Assembly: GCA_026770615.1 (NCBI GenBank)
Contig: MU631474.1
Coordinates: 18,945-56,687, forward strand
DNA: 37,743 nucleotides
Direction: 5' to 3'
DNA from: Pavlovales sp. CCMP2436
Taxonomy: Eukaryota; Haptophyta; Pavlovophyceae; Pavlovales
Below, one piece after another: positions 19,742 through 29,717 of this stretch (positions are counted from its first letter, which is position 1; each line of letters opens with the position of its first letter). Both the position numbers and the translations under genes were made by a program. Under the pieces are notes generated by a model. It had not been told where the DNA came from. It did no database searches and worked only from the letters and a program-made list of their open reading frames with translations.

Positions 19742-22150
19742 TCAATTATGGAGGCTCACAGTGCTCAGGATGGTCGTCCCCACTTGCGGACTGACCGGGG
19801 GTGACCGAAGCCATAGCCTTTGCCGATCGGCGATGGCGCGGGGCGTGACCTCGAGTAGCAGTGTGAGCCCGCCGCGCACTTCCACCGTGCACACCGCCCC
19901 GCGCAGCGACTCGGTGACGGTGCGTAGGTGACGCTTGGCCGCTCTGCGCCGCTCGGCGTCCTCGAGCCGCTCGAGCATCGCGCGCGCGCTCAGCCCGAGC
20001 AGCCGCTGCGTGAGCGGATGGCTCAGCTGCGCGCGCACGCTCATCGTCGTGCAGACTCCGGCGGCGGCGGGCGCGGCGCCGGCGGGCGGGGGCAGCGGCA
20101 GGGAGAGGGTGCCGGTGAATTCGTACCGCCTCTCGACGCAGTCCGCGCCGGCAGCCGCCTCCTCGCCCCCCTCGCCGCTGAGCGCGACGGTGTCGAAGGC
20201 GTACTCGATGATGTCCATGCACGCCACCTCCACTTCGAAGCGAGAGCCGTCCGCCAGTCCCGCCCAGCACGCCGGGCTCAGCGGTGCGGGCGGCGAGAGG
20301 ACGCAGGACGCGAGCGGCAAGTCGGGCGAGAGCGTGAGCTGCGACAGCAGCGCGGCAGCGGCAGTCGGAGGTGCGTAGGGGAGCGAGGGTGCGGAGGTGC
20401 TCTGCGAGAGAGGGAGGAGAGGCGAGAGAGCAGCTTCCGACGGTGGAAACAGTGGCGGCCGCGCGAGCGGGGTTGCAGGCGCCCCTCGCTGCGGCTCTCC
20501 CCCCTCCCTCCCTTTCCCGCCCTCTCCCCCCTCTCTCCCGCCCGGCTGCAGGTCTGCGCGCGCCAGCGGCAGAGGCAGCACAGACAGCGGCACAGACAGC
20601 GGCACAGACCGCGAGAGAGAGAGCGCTTCCGTCGGCAGCGAGGGAGGAGAGAGGAGAAAGGGAGGGGAGGGGGGAGAGGAGCCTGCCGCCTGCGCAGCGC
20701 CGGAAGAGACGCCCGCACTGAGCGCAAGTCCCGGCAGAGAAGATAGACCCGCGGGGAGGGAGGTGAGTGGCTTTGGCTTCTTGCGCCCCAGCGAGAAGCG
20801 TGCCCGCCCGACCACCATCGCAGCGGTCGTGCCTGTGTCGGCTCTCTCGGAGGCGCAGGCGGAGTGCGCGCAGGGGTTGCCAGGCAGGCAGGGGGGCGGG
20901 CTGCAGTGCTGCGCCGGCGGAGGTGTGAGCGCTGCGCCGGGGGGGGCGAGGCCATGGAAGCCCACGGCGGCGCCCGCGCCCACGCCAGCAGACGCGGGCA
21001 GCAGCAAGGCTCCTGCGGGCGGCCTGGCGAAAGAAGGCGCACACGCGCTCGCAGCCGCTGCGCACGCAAAAGGAACAAAGGGAGCGGGCGTGTGCACCGC
21101 TGCCGCAGTCCACGCGCCTGCTGCTGCTGCTGCTGCGTGCGGGCTGGCGTATGCGGCGGGCGCAGCGGGCAGCCGCGGTGGCGGCGGCGGCTGCGCGCGT
21201 GGCAGCGGCTGGAAGGGCGGCTGCGCCACAGGCACCGGCCATGGCTGCGGTTGCGGCGGTCGCGGGGGCTGCTGTTGCGGGTGCGGCTGCGGAGGCGTGG
21301 GTCGCAGTTGTGGCTGCGGCTGCGCAGGCAGTCTGCTCTGCGCCCACGGCTGCGGCTGCGGCTGTAGCTGTGGCTGCGGCTGCCAGGCCTGCTGTTGTGG
21401 TGGCGGCTGCTGCTGCAGTGGCGGCTGGGCAGCCATGAACGGCTGCTGCGCGTCCCGCTGTGGCTGAGGCCACGCACCCCCGCCGACGACGAGCGCGGTC
21501 GACGCGCCGCACGGATGCTGCGGAAGATAAGCCGGCACAATGTGCGGCGCGGTGCGCACCGGTCCAGCCTGCGGCGGAGCGGCACCCGGCTGGCCCGTCC
21601 CCGGGCCGCCCCCGGCTCCGCGCGCCGCCGCGTCGCGCAGCGCCTCGAGGGCACGCACCCCCCCGCCGAGCACAGTTGTATTCTCCTCGGCGAGCAGTAG
21701 CAACCCCCTCCTCACAACCGGATTCACCACGAGCAGCTTGGTGCCAGGGGGCAGGCTGGAGGAGAGCTCGCGCAACGGCTCGTACTCAATGGCGCTCACC
21801 GCCGAGAAGCCGTCGGTCAGCCGCGCCATGAGCAGCCGGTGCTTCCCGGCGGGCGTGTTGGGCTCGCGCTCGTCACGCTTGCGCGCGACGTCGACGAGAT
21901 CGTCGAGCTGCAGCACGAAGGCGCCGTGCAGGCGCGCCTTTGTCGCGCTCTCGGCGAAAGCCGGCAGCGACGGTCTGCCCGCGCACGTGCGCAGGTCGGC
22001 GGCAAGGAGCTGGACAACGACATGCTCGAGCACCACCGCCTGCGAGGAGCCGACGCGCGCAGAGGAGACAGACGCGCTGAGCCAGTCCCCGCGCACGCTC
22101 AGGCCCAGCGCGGCGAGATCGGCCTCCAGCGCCGCGTAAGGGGTGAGCAT
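19742..22150 (-). CDS. RMI1: RecQ-mediated genome instability protein 1
   Basis: The OB-fold scaffold of the BLM/Sgs1-TopoIIIalpha-RMI complex, which dissolves double Holliday junctions in the nucleus. From the Met at 22150 the product is 802 residues with no intron. Residues 5-75 match the N-terminal helical DUF1767 part. The OB-fold at about 75-170 has LQLDDLVDVA, LTDGFSAVSAIEYEPL, LPPGTKLLV, LLLLAEENTTVLGG: all the RMI1 landmarks. Residues ~190-400 are Pro/Gln/Ala-rich and ~400-640 Pro/Ser/Leu-rich, both low complexity. Residues ~640-802 look like the C-terminal OB2 seen in plant RMI1 (FEVEVACMDIIEYAFDTV, a helix LLGLSARAMLERL, then GGLTLLLEV). OB2 suggests a plant-like architecture. The frame is open 43 codons further upstream, but those residues do not match the family, so the start at 22150 is preferred. 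TDRD3 shares the OB-fold; no Tudor domain is seen here. Confidence 0.88.
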   Translation of the reverse strand: MLTPYAALEADLAALGLSVRGDWLSASVSSARVGSSQAVVLEHVVVQLLAADLRTCAGRPSLPAFAESATKARLHGAFVLQLDDLVDVARKRDEREPNTPAGKHRLLMARLTDGFSAVSAIEYEPLRELSSSLPPGTKLLVVNPVVRRGLLLLAEENTTVLGGGVRALEALRDAAARGAGGGPGTGQPGAAPPQAGPVRTAPHIVPAYLPQHPCGASTALVVGGGAWPQPQRDAQQPFMAAQPPLQQQPPPQQQAWQPQPQLQPQPQPWAQSRLPAQPQPQLRPTPPQPHPQQQPPRPPQPQPWPVPVAQPPFQPLPRAQPPPPPRLPAAPAAYASPHAAAAAAGAWTAAAVHTPAPFVPFACAAAASACAPSFARPPAGALLLPASAGVGAGAAVGFHGLAPPGAALTPPPAQHCSPPPCLPGNPCAHSACASERADTGTTAAMVVGRARFSLGRKKPKPLTSLPAGLSSLPGLALSAGVSSGAAQAAGSSPPSPPFLLSPPSLPTEALSLSRSVPLSVPLSVLPLPLARADLQPGGREGGEGGKGREGGEPQRGAPATPLARPPLFPPSEAALSPLLPLSQSTSAPSLPYAPPTAAAALLSQLTLSPDLPLASCVLSPPAPLSPACWAGLADGSRFEVEVACMDIIEYAFDTVALSGEGGEEAAAGADCVERRYEFTGTLSLPLPPPAGAAPAAAGVCTTMSVRAQLSHPLTQRLLGLSARAMLERLEDAERRRAAKRHLRTVTESLRGAVCTVEVRGGLTLLLEVTPRAIADRQRLWLRSPPVSPQVGTTILSTVSLHN

Positions 22151-22444
22151 CCGCCCACCCCGCCTCTGCGAGAGCAGGCAGCGGTGGTGCTTTACACCTA
22201 AAAGATGTCCCACTGCTGGAGCCAGCTCTCGGTGCACAGTGAAAAGCTGAACCAGCCGAGGTTTTCGTGCAGGTATCAAAACTTAGAGTTGCCACTGGAC
22301 GCAGAATTTGACGGGGATCAACTTCGGTACCACGGCCTGACACCTGATTCTGAAAGGAATGCCGAAAACAGGGCCTCCAAAGTGAGGCGTATGTGTGTGT
22401 AAGTTTCTAGTTAAACGTCCGGACCCGGGAGGATCTCACTGGAT
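22151..22444. other. 5' flank of RMI1
   Basis: A short non-coding stretch upstream of RMI1 with no clear promoter motif. The left copy of the flanking repeat begins at about 22445. Confidence 0.4.
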
Positions 22445-23000
22445 TTAAGTGTTGAAAAACACTCCGATCCAGGGATCCACCCCGAGCACACGGATACCGG
22501 CCCCACCGCTGATTAGTTCAGCCACACGACGATCGACGACTGACGACTCTCGACTGGCGCGCTGACCGACCTCCACTGCTCTCCCTCGCGTCGTCTGAAA
22601 ATGCAGCACTGTCTGCGAGCGCGGCCCACCTTCGCGCATCCCAAACATTACTTCCTCGCTAGCCTGGCTCGCATATGTTGAGATTTTTCCCCCGGGGGGG
22701 GGGGAACCACAAACATGCGCGGCTTATTTGCTGGCCCATTCTATTCCACCCCTTGACGGGGGTGGGCCTCGGGCGCAGGACTTTGGGGTGCGGGGTGTGG
22801 CGGGCTTGCTGGCTCATGTTTGCGTTTTGAAGACTTTGAGCTTGCTGGCTCATGTTTGGTTTAAGGTTTTTTGTCGCCCGAGTGGTGTGACAGCGTGGGT
22901 GACTGGCCGGTTTCAAGGGCCCGTTTGGTTGCTGAGCGCAGTGTGCGTGAGTGATGCATGAACATGACGGACTTGTCATGGATAAGTGCGTGCATGCGTG
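22445..23000 (+). repeat. Left copy of the repeat flanking the LINE nest
   Basis: It starts AGTGTTGAAAAACACT (a small hairpin), runs through AGCACACGGATACCG and GCGCTGACCG, and after a G-run continues with CCACCCCTTGACGG and GGTGGGCCTCGGGC. The same modules occur in the same order and orientation at about 30702-31040. It is followed by G/T-rich sequence to about 23200 with short internal duplications (GGGACTGGCTG, GCTTGCTGGCTCATGTTTG). No protein is recognised. Confidence 0.65.
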
Positions 23001-23249
23001 ACGGGTCTGCTGCGGATTCGTGGTTTATGGTGGGACTGGCTGGTCCTGTTTTGGGTTCGGTGGGACTGGCTGCTCCTGGTAGCAATGAGATTTAAGTTCG
23101 AGACGGTCTCTGGTTACGTTTTTCCACGTTTGATGTGCGTAAGCGTTGCTGGCCTCGGCTGGGCCTGAGGGTGGGCTTAGGCTGCATGGAGGGTATGGTC
23201 GGGTTTACACCTGTTAATGAATCTTCATTATTCGTAGGTTGGTCGCGCA
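23001..23249. other. G/T-rich spacer 3' of the LINE
   Basis: Low-complexity, C-poor on the plus strand, with duplicated GGTGGGACTGGCTG near 23030 and 23061. This is probably LINE 3' UTR or repeat sequence. A TTAATGAATCTTCATTA palindrome is near 23214. Confidence 0.4.
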
Positions 23250-23612
23250 TCAGGCATCTTCGTTTGGCAGGGGTGGTAGTGCCATGGTGTCCGTTGGGGG
23301 TATGAGCTCTTCCTGTACAGGTGGTATTGCCGTTGGGGATATGGGCTCATTCTGAGCGATGCTGTCCGTTGGGGGTATGGGCTCATACCGCAGAAAGGGT
23401 ACAGCCGCTGGTGCCTCGTTTTGGGCGATGCTGTCCGTTAGGGATATGGGCTCATACTGCATAGGTGGTAAGTTTGATGGTTCCCTGTTTTGAGCGATGC
23501 TGTCCGTTGGGGTTATGGGCTCATATTGTATAGGTGGTAGTGGTATGGCCGCTGGTGCTGTGTTTTGATTCATTTTTCTTGCTGCCCACTCGGCTGTCTG
23601 GGCGGCCCACAT
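23250..23612 (-). pseudogene. LINE tail with about four peptide repeats
   Basis: The frame encodes MWAAQTAEWAARKMNQN, then repeats with the core YEPIxPTDSIAQNE, about 23-25 residues per unit. Three are well conserved and one diverged (EELIPPTDTMA). At DNA level the unit appears as GATGCTGTCCGTTGGGG plus ATGGGCTCATA on the plus strand. The Pro/Thr/Glu-rich repeats are probably disordered. Confidence 0.6.
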
Positions 23613-24573
23613 GTACCTTAAACTTATACGCGTCGTATATAGATATATTGTCCTTGGTTAACGCCGCTGATGCTTCGATTGCCGATTCGCGTGATTTGTG
23701 CATTTGGAGGCTATGGCGTAGGTGAGTGTAGTGTAAGTCGCCGGGCGTGGGTGCGTCACCGGTGTCGGCGTCCTTCTGTCTGAGCTCTTCTTTGACACTT
23801 AATCCTACTCTTCCGCTGAAGTAGTCCGGTCGAGATATCATGTGTGTTGCTATTGATTTTGATTTTGCGGGTCCCAGGCGCGGGGCCAGTTCCTTGCAGA
23901 GAGAGCGGTGGAGGTCGTGGCGGTGCTTCTCCGTTGACGAGCACTCGTGGTATAGGTGACGCTTTGTGTCTTGTGTGTGGGGTGCTTTGCGTAGGGGGCA
24001 GGTGAGGCCCATTGTTTCGGACTTTCCGTCAATGGTAATTGTAGTGGTGGCCATCGCCGGGAATTCTGCTGCCCACTCGGCATTGTGGCGGTATGATCCG
24101 AGTAACAATCTGGCCATGTGTTTGGTGTACTTTTCCGTGGATCGCTGTTGGCCTTTAAGTCGTGGGAGGCGCAGAGCCGTCGTGCTCTCTTTTGTCCACA
24201 TGGCTTCTACATTGGCCATTCTACCTATGCCTGGGGCATGTTTGACGGGGCCTCTCTTCTCTTGGCGTTCCCTCGCAACTCTGTCTATTAGCGCCTGGCG
24301 TGCTGCTTGTTGGTCGGATGTGATGATGTCTCCTGTCGCAGTGGCCGCTATTGCCCAGCAACGGGCCGTGAGCGTGTTTTTTGTGAGCTGTACTGTGGCG
24401 GCTTCTCTGTGTACTGCTACTGCCTTTGAGCCCCAGTCGCTCAATGCGTTCTGCACGAGCTTTATGACGACCGGGGGTTGGAGGTGGGGAGGCAAATCAG
24501 CCTGACTGCGCCAGTTATCGTCTCGTGTAGAGATGAAGAGCCGGGTCACTTTCTTTAGCGCCTCTGCTGTCAC
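23521..24573 (-). pseudogene. LINE C-terminal part with degenerate zinc motif
   Basis: A 350-codon open frame, the longest intact piece after the RT. Near residue 192 it reads CPLRKAPHTQDTKRHLYHEC. This resembles the CxxC...DTxxHxxxxC motif found after RNase H or RT in many LINEs, but the second Cys is replaced by Arg. The rest is basic and helical. The frame slips near 23610 into the peptide-repeat tail. Confidence 0.6.
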
Positions 24574-24688
24574 TATTCTAGCTCTCGAGGCGTCATCGTG
24601 ACGTACCGCTCCCGGGGTATGTATTTAGAATTCTGGCTACTTCATCATCCGATTTGGTATGAGCCGCAGTGTGAGTCGCGTTCCTGTA

Positions 24689-24855
24689 CAGGGTATCGCG
24701 GGCAATAAGAAACCGTCGTGTTAAGAAACTGAGCCTCGTTATTTAGCCCTTCAATAGTAATTTAAACCAAAATTTAACCATTGTTTATATGTAATTTGCT
24801 AAGAATCTCAGCCTCAGCCTCAAAACCCGCCGTTCTTATTGCCCGCGATCCTCTG
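24689..24855 (+). mobile_element. 167-bp mariner-type MITE, copy A
   Basis: The terminal inverted repeat holds TATCGCGGGCAATAAGAA on the left and TTCTTATTGCCCGCGAT on the right. The left flank has TA; the right has CA, a likely mutated TA. It interrupts the RNase H part of the LINE. The inside contains GAGCCTCGTT and CTCAGCCTCAGCCTC. Confidence 0.85.
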
Positions 24856-25265
24856 CAGCGTCCGTGCGCCTCGTCACGATCTTTGAGGCTGAGTAGGCGG
24901 TAGAAGTGAGAGTTTACATCATAGCTCGTGGGATCCCCTAACCCGTGTGGTAGGGGGTTGCGGTCTAGGTGCCGTCTGTGCCAGTCTAGGCGTTTTACGC
25001 CTGTGTCATGGTCCCATCCGAAGAATAGCTCTTGCTCGTGAGTCAGTGCTTGTAAGGCAAGTGTGACCGCATTGCATTCTGCGTTGACAACCGTTTGATT
25101 GCCTGAGAATGTGCAGGTGAGAATATGTGCCTCTGGGGCATGTGTCGTGCCGCGGATGTGGTGTGATGGGAGTACGTAAAAACACGCCGCACCGGCTGCT
25201 CGAGCCTTGCCGTTTCCATCTGGTTTGATAAATGAGCCGTCGACCCCGACATGGAGGGTGCACAA
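24774..25265 (-). pseudogene. LINE RNase H domain
   Basis: HVGVDGSFIKPDGNGKARAA gives the first catalytic Asp and beta-hairpin of RNase H folds, and VNAECNAVTLALQAL gives the Glu helix. A later HDTGVKRLDW may hold another acidic residue. The last third (from 24855) is read through the MITE at 24689-24855, so the genuine domain is cut off there. Confidence 0.7.
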
Positions 25266-25309
25266 TTGTGGTTTCTTCGCTGTCGGTGGTTGGTGTCTGA
25301 GTGCATGTA

Positions 25310-25476
25310 CAAGGGATCGCGGGCAATAAGAACGGCGGGTTTTGAGGCTGAGGCTGAGTTTCTTAGCAAATTATATACAAAAAATGATTAAATTTTGGTT
25401 AAAAGTACTATTGAAGGGCAAAAAAACGAGGCTCAATTTCTTAACACGAGGGTTTCTTATTGCCCGCGATCTCCTG
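25310..25476 (-). mobile_element. 167-bp mariner-type MITE, copy B
   Basis: The same element in reverse orientation, flanked by TA on both sides (25308-25309 and 25477-25478). It lies between the RT-proximal and RNase H parts of the LINE. It is the same length as copies A and C. Confidence 0.88.
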
Positions 25477-25863
25477 TATGAGTGTTGTGTGGTGTGTGAC
25501 GAACCGGAAGCACTTAGTTCCGCATAATGCCGACGTGAGTGCGGGCAGGATTTCCCGTAATATTTCCAGCTGCTCGGGATGTTTTAATCGCCTAAATGTT
25601 GGCCTATATTCCTGTGCGAACAGGGTCTTGGCTGCTTTTGTTACTGCGGCCGTGTTTGCATGCATCTATAGGGCATTTCGAAGAGCAATGAGTGTGTCCC
25701 TTATAGCGCTGCCGCATGTCCTTAATATGTCTTCTTCGGCTGCACTTATGGCTGTCAATTGTCTGTCTGTGTCACTTAAGTTGTGGTCATTGCTTGCGGT
25801 ATGCAGTTTTGCCAAGTTTAGTACACTACCGGCGCTCATTGATGCTAGGGTGACCGAAGCCAC
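25441..25863 (-). pseudogene. LINE segment between RT and RNase H
   Basis: The frames 25863-25666 and 25665-25441 together encode helical sequence (MASVTLASMSAGSVLNLAKLH, then QEYRPTFRRLKHPEQLEIL). They are followed directly by a MITE at 25310-25476, which cuts the connection to the RNase H part. Confidence 0.45.
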
Positions 25864-25937
25864 TTTGGGTTTTGCACGGCGGGTGGCGCCTAGGGCTGGC
25901 CATAGTAGGAAGGGGTGAGCTCACCCATAGGTGTTGT

Positions 25938-27580
25938 CTACAGGCATGCATAGTTCTCAAATATATTCCATTTCTCTTCCCCCTGTGGTGCTTCGGAAAG
26001 ACTTTTGATCGCCCCCCTTGCGGTGGGCATCGTTTTTGCCTTGGCTTGTCTCGCGGGCCCGTTTTGGGCGATACTAAATGCATGTGCCGCGAGGGCATGC
26101 GTTGCGGATTCCGCGGGTGAGTTGAGAAGGCGCTGCATGGCTGATACTTTTTCCCTCGCGTTTTGGGCGCGCGGGTCCACCAGGCCTAGGTCATCGTGTT
26201 CAGGGGAGCCGCACAGGCGTTCTCTTGCTACAAGGGGCCCTATTGTGCAGCGAAGGCGCGTGGCCTCTACTATTGCTGTAGGCATCGCGGACAGGAAATC
26301 ATCAGATGAGTCTGATGCTCCCATATAATATGGTAGTTTTGACGCTACGTCATGGTGGGACAGCTTGGCTACCCAAAGGGTGTGGCATGCCCCTTTGCTC
26401 GAGGCAAGGTGCACCTTTCCCATGGCCTGTGCTATCTTAATCAGGAGTTTACGTTCCTGGGCCTGCCACTTGCCGTTGGTGGCTAGGAGGTGTCCCAGGT
26501 ATTCGAAAGTTTTGTCCTTTGGCGTCTGGGGCACCTCTATGTGTGGGGAGTTTGCATCCCTTGATGGTAGGCAGATGCAGGCTTTCTGGGTGGGGTTTCC
26601 TTGATCATCACTGACTGTCTGAACTGGTGGTTTGGGTCCCCATTGCTCTGGCAACTTACGTAGTATAGAGGTGTGATAGCACTTCTTGGTGTTGAATTCC
26701 ATGGTGAAGGCCGCAAGGAAGCGGTCTGCTATTCCTATCATATCCTGTGCAGCAGTGCATGCATTTTCTGCGAAAAGTGCTAAATCGTCCACGTATACCT
26801 GGTATTTAAGAGTGTTGCACGGCTTTCTGTGAGTGTGGCCTGGCGGTGGAGTCGGTTGGTAGCTACCTGGCTGCTTATCCAGCTGGCGGTGAAGCATGTT
26901 CATAAATAAGCAATACGTGATCGGGCTGAGCGGGCAGCCTTGCTTGCACCCCATGGAAGTGAGAACCGGGTGCTTTGATCTGTCGTAGTCTGTTCGCACA
27001 TGTGCCCCCGTGCATGTTTGGAGCATGCGAACGCGTCGCGCCGTCTCGGGTTAATAGCCATGACGTTCCATTGCCTCCCACAGGGCATATCGTGGGACTG
27101 CGTCGAATGTCTTTTGGATGTCGCAAATGATGATGTGTAATTCTCGTCCTGCTTTCAGTGCTTCAGCTATGGCTGCAGCCATCACTGCTACGCGGTCTGC
27201 TGCTCTGCCATTTTCTGGCCGCAACCTGTTGTTCAGATAGGAGCTGCATTGTCCCTGCGGCGCCTAGTAGCTGTCCCGCCATGAAGGCTGCGGGTAATTT
27301 GTAGACGACGCTTTGGAGTGCGAGGCCTCTGTAGTTCATAAGTTTTTTGGAATCACCTTTTTCGTAGAAGTTGACGATTTCTTATGTACCCAATTGGTTG
27401 GTAGGGTCGTTTCTTTAAGCGCAAGGAGAGTGTGTAATTCACCAATGTGGTTTTCAATCTTATCGGCTTGTAGCAGCAGTTTTAGGGCTAGGTATTGAAC
27501 ACCATCCAATCCCGGAGCGATGCGTGCCTTGCTAGCAGGAATTAGGCTGACGAGATCGTTTGGAGTAGCCAGTGCTTGGG
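25938..27580 (-). pseudogene. LINE reverse transcriptase domain, frameshifted
   Basis: Early RT motifs are ARIAPGLDGVQY (near 27505) and NYRGLALQSVVYKL (near 27330), in different frames. Motif A is CDIQKTFDAVP (near 27100) with the first catalytic Asp; the frame stops at a TAA (27053) just after it. The main ORF 27026-25938 holds motif B (GCKQGCPLSPITYCLF) and motif C YVDDLALFA (YVDD codons at 26795-26784) with the catalytic Asp pair, then FEYLGHLL and a thumb-like helical part. So the polymerase active-site residues survive, but the domain is split over three frames. Confidence 0.85.
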
Positions 27581-27583
27581 CAT

Positions 27584-28510
27584 TTATTGTCTCTTCGTCT
27601 GTCCAACGTATAGTCGGGTCAGTCCATTCACTTGGATCTTGCCAAGCTTTGCCCGTAGGCGGGGGGGAGGGGTTTTGCTTAGTAGTGTTCGAGTGTAGTC
27701 TGTAGCTAAACTGATAACTTCTTTTTGCTTTGTTGTGACTTTATTTGTTGTCGGATGTCTTAACATGTGTACCCCTTGTTGCAGGGATCATGGGTAGAGG
27801 AGCTTTCTCGCATTGTTGGTGGCGGCTCGAAATAGGCCTGTGTTGATTGCATCTTGTATTCTGTCATCCGCTGCTTTGTTGGCTACTTTTTGAGCTGCTT
27901 TGCACTTGGCGTAGCGTATCACCATGCATTTTCTGAATTCGCTATTGTAAAGTTCTAGTTGCGGGATGGTCATCATTCTAAAGGACGCTATTGTGGGTCG
28001 ATACGGGTCCCGTGCCAGATGAAGAGTGGTCTCGTCGTCCTGTTCGTCATTTTTTAAGATCGCTCCTGGGTGGTAAGGCACGACCTCTTGTTGTTTGTCC
28101 CGCTATTACACAAAATTGCCTCAAGGTATCGACCATCTTTTTTGTGTATGTATTATTAAAACCCCACCAGCCTTGTAGGTGAGATTGTTCTTTGTTTTGT
28201 TGCTTATAATATCTCCCGTGATGATTAATGCTTTTCTGTACCACGAATCCATTTGTGCGCGTGGGCCTGCTTCTGGTGACCACGTTTTATTTCGGCAGGG
28301 ACGGCCTGGTCGTGGCTGTTTGCCTAGTCTTGGTGGGTCAGGTTGTCCTATGGCGTCCTGAACTGTCCGAACAGTGAGTTCAACTAATTGGTCTAATGCA
28401 TCTTTCAAGGTGAGCGAGCACGCTTGCCATTCGCGAGCAGCTGATAATTCCGTAAGGAATCTTTTTTTTATGTATGCTCCTCGCATTTGCGGGGATAGTG
28501 CAGAAACCAA
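27584..28510 (-). pseudogene. LINE linker between endonuclease and reverse transcriptase
   Basis: Three short frames join: RGAYIKKRFLTELSAAREW (28510-28121), a shifted frame ending CVIAGQTTRGRALPPRSDLKK (to 28047), then IASFRMMTIPQLELYNSEFRKCM (28081-27788) and ISLATDYTRTLLSKTPPP (27766-27584). The charged helical content is typical of the spacer upstream of LINE reverse transcriptases. At least one frameshift and two stops are present. Confidence 0.55.
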
Positions 28511-28549
28511 GCTTCCAGTACAGGGCGGATTAGCTCGACCGCTCCTAAT

Positions 28550-28872
28550 CGCTCAGTGGGATTTGACAAGTCCACTGATTGCGATAGCCACTCCTCTACC
28601 TACTGATTTCGGCGATGGGTCGTGGTATACCCTAAATTCTTCACCCATGTATTTTGGGCAAATAAGGGTCTTTTTTAAAGAGGTGTCCTGTCAGAGTATT
28701 ATATCGTATGCACGCCTACCCGAGAAAAAAAAATCACCTGCGCTATTTGTAGATTGTCGTGTGGCCAATTCAATCGCTCTCGATCTCCGCATCTGACTGA
28801 CTATAGATCCCACGTTGCCGCTGGCTATAGTGAGCGTTGTGGCCATGTGGCTTTGTGGGGCTTTGGCAGTGT

Positions 28873-28910
<38 letters not shown>

Positions 28911-29302
28911 GTTCTTGCGACTGCGGGGTGTTTTTGAACAGTATCGATCGGTCCTGGATTACTTGCTTCGCCTATTCTCATGGCGTAGTAGTATGGTCGG
29001 GGATTTGTTCGGGCCACTTTGATGCACTGGCGTTGCAGGGTTTTGCTGTGGGCGACTAGGAAACCTTTCCGGCAAGCTGATTTTTGACTTCCGGGCGGTG
29101 GTGCGGTGCTTGGATTAATTTTCTTGCTAGCCAAGGAGGTATGGTTAGAATCATGCGGCCTGGCTTGTGCCGGGTGGGCAAGGCCGCAAGGCGGCTTCTC
29201 CTTGCAATATTTATTTGTTCTGAAATGTGCTTTAGTTTGCCAATATGGTGAGAAGAATTTAAAGATGTGCGGGTATGCTCGTATTTTGGATGTTTGTCGC
29301 AA
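28550..29302 (-). pseudogene. LINE N-terminus with NPGP motif and truncated endonuclease
   Basis: The open frame has basic residues, then MRIGEASNPGP (NPGP codons at 28960-28949), a run of 12 Gln encoded by (CAA)n, then LTIASGNVGSI, which fits the first strand of exonuclease-endonuclease-phosphatase domains. Further on are DIIL (stop TGA at 28691) and RVYHDPSPKSVGRGVAIAI, a mid-domain piece, before another TGA near 28549. The region between these blocks and the catalytic C-terminal half of the endonuclease is missing. The NPGP context lacks the D-x-E of canonical 2A peptides, so ribosome skipping is only a possibility. Confidence 0.65.
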
Positions 29303-29715
29303 TTCTTTTTCCCGGTGCGTGCCCGTGTATTGATCGCCCGTTCTCTAGTCCTTAGGGATTCGCGGTGGCTCAATCTGTTATTGGTGAAAAGGGTCCAGTT
29401 TTCTTACCCCTGCTGAGTGGTGCCTGACTCTTGTGTTGTGAGTTCTCTTTTTTGTCGTGTATTTTGGTTTACCTTTCCGTTTATGGCGAGTAGAGATTAG
29501 TCCTCCTCGCTTAGTCGCTTGGCCCATTGTGCGTGCTTTTTCCATTCAATGCCGGATTTAAGTGCGGCTTTGCGCGTTGCTCATATGAGCTGGGTAATAG
29601 TAGCTTGTCTTGTTAAGATAGTTAAGGCTCGAGACTTCTAATCGGCTAAGTCTACAGCTACTGCAGGTGCGCTGTTAGTTAGTTGTTCTTTCATTTGATT
29701 TTTTTCTGTTCGCTG
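29303..29715. other. LINE 5' flank, no supported gene
   Basis: T/G-rich on the plus strand with scattered basic short frames on the minus strand (for example RTRERAINTRARTGKK near 29340). It may belong to the LINE 5' region. No recognisable protein. Confidence 0.35.
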
Positions 29716-29717
29716 TA

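Larger units (their letters stand above)
23250..29302 (-). mobile_element. Decayed non-LTR retrotransposon (LINE)
   Basis: In 5'-3' order on the minus strand come an NPGP motif, a poly-Gln stretch, the start of an endonuclease domain, a linker, reverse transcriptase, RNase H, a CPLR...C zinc-type tail and a peptide-repeat C-terminus. This is the order of LINEs that carry both an AP-like endonuclease and RNase H. The reading frame is broken by several stops and frameshifts, part of the endonuclease is missing, and two MITEs have inserted, so the copy is dead. Its GC content and codon use are much lower than the host genes. 5' and 3' ends are not defined; the boundaries given are those of recognisable coding sequence. 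Confidence 0.85.

Noticed and set aside
20278..21654. Long Arg/Ser-rich frame inside the RMI1 gene on the same strand
   Set aside because: It is a shifted shadow of the RMI1 frame in its low-complexity linker. The same applies to the long plus-strand frames at 19928-21467.
23966..24505. Plus-strand 179-residue hydrophobic ORF
   Set aside because: The reverse complement of the LINE C-terminal frame, which carries the zinc-type motif.
28374..28796. Plus-strand ORFs within the LINE
   Set aside because: Antisense to recognisable LINE coding sequence; no independent motif.
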